This document shows positions 47,445 to 59,700 of a stretch of 64,000 nt of DNA, one piece after another. This stretch comes from Ascaris suum. Taxonomy: Eukaryota > Nematoda > Chromadorea > Rhabditida > Ascarididae. Where the stretch lies: the NCBI GenBank assembly GCA_013433145.1, contig CM024169.1, positions 6,860,501 to 6,924,500 on the forward strand, given 5' to 3'. The first letter of the stretch is position 1. Each line of letters starts with the position of its first letter. The notes beneath the pieces were generated by a model that had not been told where the DNA came from, searched no databases, and worked only from the letters and a program-made list of their open reading frames with translations. Position numbers and translations under genes: made by a program.

Positions 47445-50400
47445 ATGGGTGTCGTCGACCCCCAGCTAAGAGACATTGGGAAGGAGTGCGGACTCGAAAT
47501 TTGGCGGATTAAGTTTGTTTTTAATGATTTCGTAGTGATGAAAGTTTTGAAGATTTCGTCAAGCATTGAATACCATCAAAATATTAAAATTTTGCAGGTT
47601 TCAGGTTGAGGAAATTGCAACTTTCAGGATTTCGGACTGGAGAAACTGCCAAAGGAACAACACGGTAACTTCTACTCCGGCGACTCCTACATTGTTCTCA
47701 GCGTATGCCATTTTCTTCCGCTATGAATTATTAACGAAATTTTGCGGATTTCTTTGGAAAATTTAATCACTCATGTTATGCCGTTATGATATGAGCAACA
47801 GCCTGCTTCCGCTCCAAATCAACTGCGTTGGCACCGCCATTACATGATAGGTGCACAATATTAGCACTGAGTGAAGGAAAATTTTTTAATTGCGGCTGAA
47901 ACAGAACGAAGTGTAGTTATTTGTTTAAGGCAATATCAGAATTGTACAATGGGCTGAACAACAGCTAAATAAAAGTCATCAAATTACCTGTAATTCGTAA
48001 TCAGCATCCACTGAATAAGAATGTGAAGCGAAAAACATAGAGCCTTTACTCCATCAGCATTCATTCAAAGATCCTGCTAGTAGTCCTGGAGCAAGCCTAG
48101 GAGGTAACTGAGCACCAGAATGATAGCTTTCCTGATAGGCCTCCAGAACGATTTCACCGAACTTCTATGCATCTTTGCCTACGGGAGGGTAGTTAAGGAT
48201 AAGAGGCAGGACTGACGAAAAGAGGAGTTTTGCATGCATAGCAGGAATAGCGAAAAGAGCCTATTGGTGCAACGCGTATCCCTCCCCCTCCCTGGGCAGT
48301 TGTTAATGAAACAACTACACGTTGAGGTGGAATCCACAGAGCAGCTTGGCACAACTGCAGGTAAGCAGTCAGTTGTCCCGACATAACTCAGTTACTTCCC
48401 TTTTAATCTATTTGTGCAAAGGCCAAAGTTGCGGCATCACTGTGCAGGAGGCTTTCGCGAGAACCTTTGTCGGAGTGGCTTGCGTCCTCTGAGGCAATTG
48501 CACGATAGACACGTATTTAAAGAGTGACACTACTGAGAAACCGTGCTGAAGTGAGCTGCAAAATTCCTCTTACGCAGGCCGTTTGCGTAACGGTCGTCTT
48601 GACAAACGCGAAATGAGTGGAAGGGAAATGCTCAAATCAGCAAGACGAGCACTGCCACCAGAGCGTACTAGAGCTTGAACACCTCTTCAAAAAAAATTAT
48701 AAAGAACATGGTAGGAGACGGTGTCTAGGGCTGCTTGGCGAGGCTGGTTTGAAGTATTTTGCATATCTTTGAAAAGGCGGCATCCACTTGTCTGTTAACA
48801 ACTTTCGTATTTAAGAAAGTGTAAATTTGGCTCTTTAAATTTGTTTTTTCTTGCTTTACTAGAAGAAAATAAGAAAGTCGCCAATTTTCTTTCATAAGAT
48901 AGTCAAAATTCGATATACCTATTTGCTGGCCATATATCAGATCAATGGCCGATCTCAGATGCCTAAAGTCGATCACAAGTCCAGTAATTTTAAAAAGGCG
49001 GCTGGGAAAGCGTACAGGAGGAATTGACCCGATATGCGGATTGGGAAGCGTACCCTGCTTCAGCGCACAAGACGAATCTGTTGCACGAATTCCCAACGAA
49101 CAGTGGAAGCACAAAGCGCTATACTATCGTTTTGACGATTAGATAGCTCGCAGATCGTCCACAAAATTTTTCGATTCACTGGGACCCGAACGATGTGAAA
49201 TGAAAGCAGTGTCAGTTGAAATCACATAGAACCTTTTGCACACAACTGGCTGAGAATATAACTGTTCCCGAAGTTGACCTTGACGTTAAAACTTGGATAT
49301 TGGTAGAGGAAGTGGTCTGAATTATGTCCATCGAACTTCATCATTGTAAGTTCTCCTGTTGAAACTAGTGGAGAGAGAAATAGATAGGTACATGCACCCA
49401 CAAAGGTAATCAGAGACTCGACGTTATCATAAGGCGTTTGCAAACATAAAACCGCAAAAGCAGAACTGAACATAAAGTCCAAAGAGTTGAAGTGTGGTTT
49501 TATGGAGAGCAATTTTTAATGGTTTTGAAGAGAAAGTAGTCAGCAAATAAGAGTACTTCTTAACTGCAAAAACTGCATTGAAAGTGGGAAGATAATAATG
49601 CTCGTCTGGACGTCCACATTCAACACGCAAGAAACATTTCATACTTTCTACTGACGTTAAAAAGACTTTCGAAATTCAAGTTTTTTAAATGCTTGCACTC
49701 ATCGTTTAGAAGTGCTTGTTCTGTTACCTTCTCGTCTCCTTCTGCTATCATATGCCGGAAGTGCAGTCGACCAGGAAACAGCCAACGAAAAAAGAGCACA
49801 AAACACAGTGATAAAGCATGTGATTTCACCATAAAGTAGAGTAACTCAGGCGAATGGATCACTTTAGCTCGTAAAGAGAGGCGATCGAAAAACGAAACAA
49901 AGCAATGAATAACGCCAGAATTCACAACACATAAGACACGGACTGCATGGAAACAAATGGAGAAATGTGCCAACGGAGGTGGAGCGATGCGCGCTTTTGC
50001 ATTCACATTAACTCAGCAATCAGTTTTCTCGAAAACGATATGCAACCGGGTGCCTTCACTCAGAAATGATCATCTGCGCGGAAAATTTATAAAAGATTCG
50101 TTTCTTGTCGATCGTTGACATAATACAAAAAACTGATTGGCGCAAATTGTATAAAATTCTCTTCCACTCTTCAAATTTCAATAAATTTCTTCAAAATTGA
50201 TTAGCCGATGTAAAAATGGGGTTTAGGAGGTTCCCCTGATGTGCACACTATGCCACAAAATTTCATAATTCTACGTTAGGAGTTTCCCGAGGTGAAACCA
50301 TCTGACAGGTATACACATAAAAACATATATGCACAGAGATTCTAAGCAAGGACACGATGTCGCGCAAGTAAAGAGTAAATTGCTGAGTTGAAAACGATTT

Positions 50401-53400
50401 AAAAATTATGTAGAAATGTACGCATGAGATATCAATAGGTGAAAGACGAGACAGGCATTAAAATCTTTTCAAAAGATGATGAAAAACATGAGACTATATG
50501 TGGCCGTAAAACTTCGTAGGAGTTTATTCTATGCTCTGATTGTTGTTTTACTGAATAGTCTCTGAAAGATTTTGACGCTACCTTTGGTGAAATAGTTACT
50601 TGGATGGTCTCAAAGAAGGACTCGAGGCTATGGTTGCTGAGAGCCATGATGACTTCGTGCTACGTGGGAGTCTGCAGAAGTGAGATAGTTGAGAGTGTAC
50701 AACAAACAACATGGCCGATGCAGAGTAGTCGAAAACTACTGATAAAAGTGAAAACATTATCAAGAAATTCGAAGTTTCTTCAACGAATGTCGTTGGAGAA
50801 AGTTTGAAGAGCGCAGTGCTGTTTCATCGTGCCAATTCGTCATGTTCCCGTTATCACTTATCAACGCGTGCAATTAGCTGCAAAAGTTTCTAGATGCCAG
50901 TTATCAACAAAGGAAGTATTTACTAAACGCTAAGTGTGCATAATGCCCATTCGGTCTACACTTCTTAAATTTTGCAATACCACCGTTTACTCTAAAGCGC
51001 ATCTTATATTTTTCGCTTTGTGTACTTGAACGTTTGAATTAAAATTCGACGGAAAATTAAAATCCTAATATTATTTTTTGAGCAGTTTATTGAACAGCTC
51101 AGGAAATGAAATAGAATAAACCTTAAATTTCGATGTAATTTTGTGTGGAAAACGTTTGTCGCCTATATGAAATAAAGTTGGATCGAATTTCTGAATGCGA
51201 ATTTTTTGCAGACTGTAGATCCGGAACAGTCGATATACAACGTTCACTTTTGGTTGGGGAAGGATACGACAGTCGTAAGTTTCCATCGCCAGTTTTCAAA
51301 GAAGTGCCTAGGAGATATTTTGATAACCAACAGATAAGAGAAGAATTTTGCCTTTTTTCTTAGCAAATACAGTTTAAATTCGACGGCTCTTTTCTCAATT
51401 ATGTTGACACATTGTCGCCAGGAACAGACGGGAAGACGTACCTGCATAGTCAGAAACCACTCGATTCGATTGAGAACTCCCACAGATATTTGGGGATTCT
51501 CGGAAAATTGATGGTTTTCATTGAAAGAATTTCTCAGAGCCTTAGTCGTTGCTATTTTGAAATTTATGAGTAAAACCGTGTTGCTAGCAGTAGGTCTCGA
51601 ACCAGCCATAACCTCCAATGCACCCCATCAATTTCCTGTTTCGATTGCTGGGTGAGCTGGCCGCCTTGCATCAGAAAATGGATGAAACCCTCGTAGAATG
51701 ACAGTTTCGTACGACGAACTATTCTTGCTTCATGCAGATGGCCATACTTCAGAAATTCGAAAGACAATGCTCTTTGTATATCCCACTGAAAAATGATATT
51801 TTAACAGGATGAACGAGGAACTGCAGCCATAAAAACGGTGGAACTCGATGAGGCGCTCGGCGGCCACCCTGTTCAGTACAGAGAAGTTCGTCAGCTAATT
51901 TTGACCGAGTAGCATTTCGCGTAATCCAAAGCATTTCGCATCAAAGCACTTAGTCGAAAGTTTTACCTGTAAATGGGCCCTCGCTCATAACACAACAGTT
52001 ACCGATTAGTTTGAAATGCTTGATCTTGAAAACTGCAACAACATGAATGCAGTCAATGAAAAAAAAGCTGATATTGAGGCGATGAAAACGCTGGTGTGAA
52101 ATGGATTCATGGCGTGGGAAAACATTGATTCGCGTCAACATTTCGCACATTTGCAACTAGAAATGTTGCAAAATTTGCAAGGTAAATTAGAGATGCAAAA
52201 TTGAAACGAGAGAGCTTCATGATAAATACTCTGTGACAATGCAATAGGGCGAAATAAGAAATTGGTGAGGAAGCTCACGAGAGCAACGATGCCACGAGCA
52301 GTCTATAATACTCCGCGTTTGCCTAATATTCCGTATTTTTGGACGCTAGATGTGAGCCGTAGCAAGTTTTGCTGCAGTGCAGAAGTGTTAGGCATGTGAT
52401 AGGAGAAAGAGGAAGGAAAGGATTATTGCAAGTTCGCATAGTCATTCAAAAGGAAATAAATTTGAATTTAGGCAGTATTGGTAGAGATGAGCAAAATAAC
52501 TCATAAACATCACCAAAAAAAAAAAAAAAATCCAGCCTCATTTCTATATCCTAACATCTCTTGCGCAATAAATGACAGGTTCTAGCAGACCATTTCGCCA
52601 ATACAAAAATGCAACTTTTTACTGCTGCTTTAATGTGGGTCATTTAAAATCCTAGACAGAATGTTTCTTTGTTACAAAGAATCCATTCTAGGCCAAATTT
52701 TTTGCATCGAGTAATAGCATCAAAAGTGGCTTTCCTGTAGTTGTTGGTGAAAGTATGACATACTTCTTTGGTTTCATTTAGCGCATCGAAATCAAATAAA
52801 GAATTATTTCAAATGACATAAATGTCTACTGCAGCGATCCACAATTTAGACTTATATCCTGCTGATTTGATTTTCCCTTTAAATTTTCCGCGTCTTTTTG
52901 AGACCTTTTGAGATTGAGGTTTTTTTCACGTCTTTTTCAGGTTCAAAACCACGAATCATCAATGTTCCTCTCTTATTTCAAGGATGGCATAAAGTTCGTT
53001 TCGTTTCTATTGCATTCTAAAAATTCCACTCTCGAAATTCGGTCTTTAAAATGAAATTGTTTTGTGACATTCAAGAGCAGTTCGCCAACGATGAAGCTTT
53101 CTTTGTACAAATGTGACCTTCGCCGGGATTGCTTCCCCAACTATCCCAATTAATGAAAAACTGAAAGCTTTTAAGAGGCTCAGTCTCTCGCTATCATATT
53201 GAACTGATAATAGGAGGTTGAAGTAGAGCATATGACAACCGCAGTGTTATGATACAGTGAGTCATACCATGGCCGCAGTTTTCAAGTCGCACTCCTTTGC
53301 AAGCGATTCACAATTGAACCTCCACAAACGCTTTGGCGAAAGGGAGCTAAGCAATTGAACGTTGGGGGTAGAACAATTTCTAGATAATCATTTCATGGGA

Positions 53401-53737
53401 AATTCTTTAATTTAGGAAAACTTTTCTGTAGAAGTGCTTATCCCTGTGACTGTTGGATGGACCGCCAGTCGCACCAAATCTGACACCTAATGCCAAATAG
53501 GAAGAAGGAGAGCGGAGGATTTATCAGTTCACTTCATGAATGATCCTGAGTTCTCTTTTACATCATACAATGAAATATTAAGTTATATTTACAGAGTAAC
53601 ACCTGACTCTAATGTTTTTAAGGTATCTTCAAGGTGGAGTGGCATCCGGCTTTCGCCATGTCGTCGAAAACAACTTCGACGACTGGACACCACGTCTTTT
53701 CCACTGCAAGGGGAAACGGAACGTTCGATGCACACAG
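47445..53737 (+). CDS. gsnl-1: gelsolin repeat 1 exons (exons 1-6)
   Basis: The joined product reads [97 protein letters not shown] and [12 protein letters not shown]. These are the canonical gelsolin repeat 1 blocks in order. GDSYIV and the VELDE helix supply the usual calcium-site acidic residues. [10 protein letters not shown] and KGKRNVR correspond to the actin/PIP2-binding linker in the family. The Lys at IK|Y is split AA|G across the 52993-53623 junction. Intron 2 is 3.5 kb. A rat-to-worm conserved FxDxW-like NNFDDW precedes the linker. Confidence 0.9.
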
Positions 53738-56700
53738 GCAAGACTACCAAAAGTTTTTTTCATTATTAAGCAACATTGTAAAGTTGAGGTTGTAACAACT
53801 TTGCATGAGAATGATTTGATCTCACCACAAACCTCTTATGAAATTTCCCCATTAAAAGCATTATAAAGAACATATCCCTTTCAAAGAGCCAATAAAAACT
53901 CATTTCACATATGTGAAGTACAGTGAAGCTCATCGCGACGAGCGTAATTAAATCGCATGCCTCAGTATGCAAGGAAGCCAGCAAAGAGAGACTCTAATCT
54001 CGATCTGTTTCATAGCTTCCGCCAAACTTTTCTTTCTGCTTTTTCACTGTGAATGTAGCCGTATGCTAAAGGAATTGCCAATCACTTCATCAACAAAATC
54101 TGTTTAAGCAGCGATGAAAGAAACCATGTAAAGTGGCAGAAATCAATGTCCGCAAATGTGAAATAACTCACAAAGACAACCGAAGAAGATCAGCCCAAGA
54201 ATTTTTACGTCATTGTCATTTGTGGATTTCAGGTTGTCTGCGAACGAAATTCGTTGAACCTGGGCGATGTATTCATTCTGGATTGTGGAAACAATATTTA
54301 CGTTTGGATGCCTCCGGACAGTGGACGCCTCGAACGTATTAAGGCAATAACCTTTTTGAAAAAAAAGTGCAGAACTAGTAATGTAACTGTGAGTAGCAAT
54401 ATATGTGCGAGATTCCTAAGACGGGGTCTCTAATATTCATACCATATAAGTGAGCAACTAGGATCTGCCAGTGGAAAAATAGAAAGTGCGTTGCTAGTGA
54501 TATCTCCAAAACGAACATTATGCACAGACAATTTCGATGAAGAGCTCTCGAGTTAATTGCTAGCTGATGTGGCATAACCGCTATAACTCTCTCATAGACT
54601 ATAAAAAGTGTTTTCACTTCTACATGTTCACCTGATAATGAATTCCTGGTGGCATTGACGATATTTATTTAAGCATTAATGCAGGGTATGCGTCAAGCAC
54701 AGAGTATTCGTGATCAGGAAAGAAGCGGCACTGCAAGTGTTCATTGCCTTGGTTAGTGATGAAACGGTTATATACCACTCTCTTTTTGAATATGCACATG
54801 TATAATCGTAGTAAAATGTATACAACTGCATTAAAAATACAAAAAAAGATTCGCATTCGTCGATTCATTTGCGAGAGCATGCCACTTTTGTTAAGTGGCG
54901 TGCGAATGTTGTGTACTTTTGTGAAATTGTAGGCTAAAGATCTCTAAATGACAATGCAAATGGCAAGCCATAAAACGTGACACTCAAAGGATGAGATTAG
55001 GCGTAGAATATTACTGATAGATTGCACCAGATAGAGCCGTTGCGTATGAAAACCAGTCCCCGCCTATCAAAATGATGCAACTGCATCATGCAAGTTTTTC
55101 CTCCGCGGTAGATATTGGGGTAGGTTAATCAAAAACTCCCGCAGTTGGGCTATAATATTTTGACAATGGTGCTGCAGTGGTGCCACTGGAAACGCCGCTG
55201 TGCCTATCTCATTTTAACAATTGCATTAAGCCGTTTCACCAGTGGCCTGAACACCTGAACACCTTTCGAAATGCCATCTTCGTGGGCATATGCAGTGGCA
55301 GATTTGATTTGGGCAAGATGTGTTCCCACGATTTCAAATTCAGTGAGATTGCTTTTCATTCTTGGGAACGACAAGAAGTGGGCAAGTCTCGCCGTTAAAG
55401 AGGAAGAGGGATCACTACATTATTTTTGTACCTCAAAACCTTTTTTCGCAAATGGATGGGTGCAAAAGCAATCGTTTATCCTATCATATTTAACAGCAGC
55501 GTTTTTCAAGAAAAGATACTCCCTGAGCGTAACCGAAAGGCAATTGACAGATAGATTCAATATGAACAATGCTTCATATTGAATATTGTCCCATCAGTAT
55601 ATCAACGTGCTGCCTTCTACTGCACGATCACGCAGTGATATCTTTTTTGTTCACGTCTAGCACCTACGCTATCCTGTGCTTTAGAACTGCTATTCGGGTG
55701 GCACCACTTTCTTAAACTACACCGTAGCAAAATATATTTCGGTCCAAAGCAATAATATTCTCATGCACTGACATCATTAAAAAGGAAGCCGCGCAACAGG
55801 AATCTCTGTTTGCACATCAGTAAAGAATCGGACTAGTAATTTATGCAAAGTCGGCTAGTACGAGGGAATCCAGTAAGTTCGCACTGATCCCTCCGTGAAT
55901 ATGGCGGTGATTTCAAATGAATTGAAATCAAGAATCTTTTACAGCGAATAGCAAAGGGAATCGTAATGGTAATCGAAACAACTTGCAGACGAGGATTGGG
56001 ACAGCAACGAGGAGTTTTGGGAAAAGATGGGTGGTAGCGAAGATTTGGGAGACTTAAAATCCCCAGAAGACGGAGGAGATGACGAGGACTTCTGGAGAAC
56101 CACTCAGCAAGCTATCACTCTTGTGAGGTAATTTGTGTTAACTAATATGCGCTATATCTAGCACGTTATGTAGAATATACAGTACGAGTTGAGTTAGTCT
56201 TTTAGTCTCACTAACATCTTAGTGCTAGCAACGAGTTGAAATGTCTTCTTGAGGTTTTGTGCTCGTTTCCATGCAACGATTGCTCTCTCTCACACAACAC
56301 TCATTCGCTTTTCAAATATTCTATGCGTATATGTCATTTGTTCAATAATGTATAACGACTAGGCTAATGAGCACTTCTGCTGATAGAATCCATTGGCAAG
56401 CAGGTGGATAATCAAGAAACATTGCGTAAACTTTGTTATTTTGTGCTTTGAGTGAGTCAATGCGTTGCCGCTTCCGTGAAAATAAATAATAAATTTTATC
56501 TAATAATATACTCAATTTGTATTATACATTCGTTTCTTTCCTGTTTGGAAGCAATTTGTATTCGCTTCCACATGAGTGAAATTTTATTTCAGCCTTAAAG
56601 AGGTAACTAATGATTAGATTTGAGGTAATAAAATATTCAAAACAATCTTTGCGGAGAACTAATCACCGAGCATCAGCAATAAATAGTAGTAAATGCACCA

Positions 56701-59700
56701 CCGAGATTTTACGGAACACACTACACCATACCATAGGTTTCGATTAGCATACTGAGCAAATCTTGCCATTCTTCGTTTTAAATTAAATAGCGAAACTTGA
56801 ACATCTCTAAATGGACATTCCACCAAAATTTTTAATGTGCAGTGCTTTTTATGAGTTCATTCCAAAGGTAGAAGAAAGCTAGCTTACGTTTGCAAGAATA
56901 TGATAAAATCATCTCAATTCAGAGTCTCGGATGCGAGTGGAGAAATGAAAGCGACATTAGTCTCTGAAGGAAGTTTCGACAGCTCGCAACTCGATTCGAC
57001 GGTAATGAGATATTACATTCTGTTGAAAGTAATTTATGCACTGCAGCACACCGAGAGAAAGGCTTTTTCAATTGAGGGCAACTTTTTAAACCGTTTTGGC
57101 TGAATTATTGTAGCTGTCATGCATGGATGATCAGGCGGAAATCTTTACGGCGTTGCCAAACTTCTACAAAAGAGCAACTCCAATAGCTTGTCGAAACTAT
57201 TTCAAAAAAAAGGAAGAAAAAATTGCATTTTAGTAGAGATTTCGTGTGAAATTTTGACGAAAAACAGAAAGAAAAGGAAGTCCGCCATAACTCTATAAGG
57301 TTTGGAATGATCCATCTCAACAGCCAACCAGCTGGTATTCTTTCATGAACAAAGAAAAAAAAAATTTATAGCCCAAGTGAAAGAGATTCCCTATTAATGG
57401 CGTTCATAGGCGAAATTCAACGTTTCATATAAAGAGGCACTCTTCATACTTATTAGAGATCTCATTTTCTTACGATATTCTTAGGATGCATTCATTTTGA
57501 ACACGGGCACCGGTGGTATCTTCGTATGGGTGGGGAAGCAGTGCACGATGGACGAACGAAGCAAATCTATGGAATGGGCGAAAATATTTCTTCAACAACA
57601 GGTTTACCAACTGCAGTTTCTGTGTATTCTTGTGAATGTTCTCTGCATTATTCGATGATTACAGAAATAGAATTGAAGCATCACTCACGCAAACTTTGAC
57701 AGTATCGTTGGGGAAAAATCATTTTACATCGCCTTTGCTTATTTTTTCTTTGAATGAAATTCAATGTCAACTGCATTCAAAGCATCGTCCGTCTTTAACC
57801 AGGCAGTAACGACCGATTTCTTTAACCTTTGTCGCATGTTGTGTTCTGTCTTTTTTAGTAACGCGATGTTATAATGCTTTCTTTAAAAATCATGGTGTCT
57901 GTTTAAAAGAAGTTGCATGGGAAGTGATAAAATTTGAAGCTCTGATGGAGAAGTTTATCTTCAGTGACGTTTTGAGAGAGGAAGAGATGACATATTGAGA
58001 ATAATTTTAGGGTCTTCCCGATTGGACACAAGTTATTCGCGTCTTCGAGGGTGAAGAACCGACGATATTCACGCAGTGGGCCACAAATTGGGAGAAGGAG
58101 CAAGGAAGTAAAACTACGAAAATGCAGGCAAAACTGATTCAGTGCAGTGACCGGAAAGGCCGATTTGTAGCGGAAGAAATAGCAAACTTTACACAGGAAG
58201 TAAGAAACATCAACCAGTTTTTGATAGTTACTTAAACGTTACCTCAGCATAGATACGGGTAGCCTTTTCCGAGTCATCCTTTTAGAGGTCTTATGTTCCG
58301 GCTTCTTAAGTTGGGAAGGCGAAGCAAGACTAAATTTTCCAGGTGTTCTTATGTGACTAGAAGAGCACCTAAAACAAAAATACACCCCATTTTTGGTCAA
58401 GCCCAACCTGACGACCTACTCGCTCCACGAAATTTAAAGAATTTTTACCACATTAAGTTAAAAACAGCCAAGAAATAAAGTTTGCTTTTTCTCTCACGAA
58501 GGAGCAACGTATCGATGCTTCTAGGAGTTGATTTGCAGCACACATGCTACACACTGGGCTCTATGTATGAGTGTTGATTTGCGATGTGTTAAGCGCACAT
58601 CCTCACTCCTCGCTCAATTTGCACTCTCATTTTGCACGACGCCTATCACAGAAAAGCGAATTCCCCGTAGCGGATTTGGAGGCGAGAGAGGGATTTGAAT
58701 CAATTCAAAACAAAGAATCATTAGTCAGACAGACGCGTTAGCCAGACAACTACGCACATATATACGCATATTTATAGACGCTACACTTGCATAACGCGAT
58801 TCGCAGCTGCAGATGCTTAGGTCTTGATAGAAGTTGCAAGCATCTTATACTTGTATTCTAGGTTCTATTAAATTCCAGCTCGCAGCGAACATATCTGCCG
58901 ATTAAGCAAATGCGTTTAAACAGTGAAGGCAAATTGCAGGATTTGGATGGAGATGACGTCATGATTCTCGATACTGGAGACATTATATATGTTTGGGTTG
59001 GAGCCCAAACGAGTGCCAGCGAGAAGGAGAACGTGAATTTGGCAGCAGCAGTAGGATTGTTATCTTTTGCGAATAGAGATACACTCAATGTTTTCTGAAT
59101 GACGCGTTTGTTAACTTCTGGCTGGAAGGAAATATTATCCGCATATTTTAGTTACCTTTTAGTAAAGACTATACAATAAAATCTGTGTGTTCAGCTAGTT
59201 GATGAGCGAACAGTAGTAAAAGATCATTCACTAATGAATAGCTATCTAAAATACGCGTCACTTTTAACTCGAATCATAAACGAGAAACTGATTGATCATG
59301 CAGATTCAAGTGATAAATCCGAACTAATCAATGCACTCGTTAAACGATTGTTTAAATTCACCAGATAAAGACTCAACTACAGATCCAGTCACCCATAGAA
59401 TTGCTTTCACAAAATTATACGAAAATTTATGAAAGTGCGTCCACCAATGGTGGTTGGTGAGAAATCGAATGTAATCGAATTTCATACAGAAATCAGTGAA
59501 TGCATTTTTCAGACTTACATCAAGACAAGCAACATTCCGCGCAATGGTGAGCCTACAGTCGAAATTATCGATCAAGGATCAGAGCCAGCGGAATTCACGC
59601 AACATTTCAAATCGTGGAATGATACGCTCTTCAAATCGGTGCGTTTATTTCGTAGAACTTTTCGGTATTACGGTTAATGCCATCTTTAAAAAGATCGTCA

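Noticed and set aside
54344..54377. Extension of gelsolin exon 7 to a GT donor at 54378
   Set aside because: It adds a Lys-rich non-family stretch and drops the IRDxER block; the GC donor at 54344 plus the 54685 exon reproduces the family sequence exactly.
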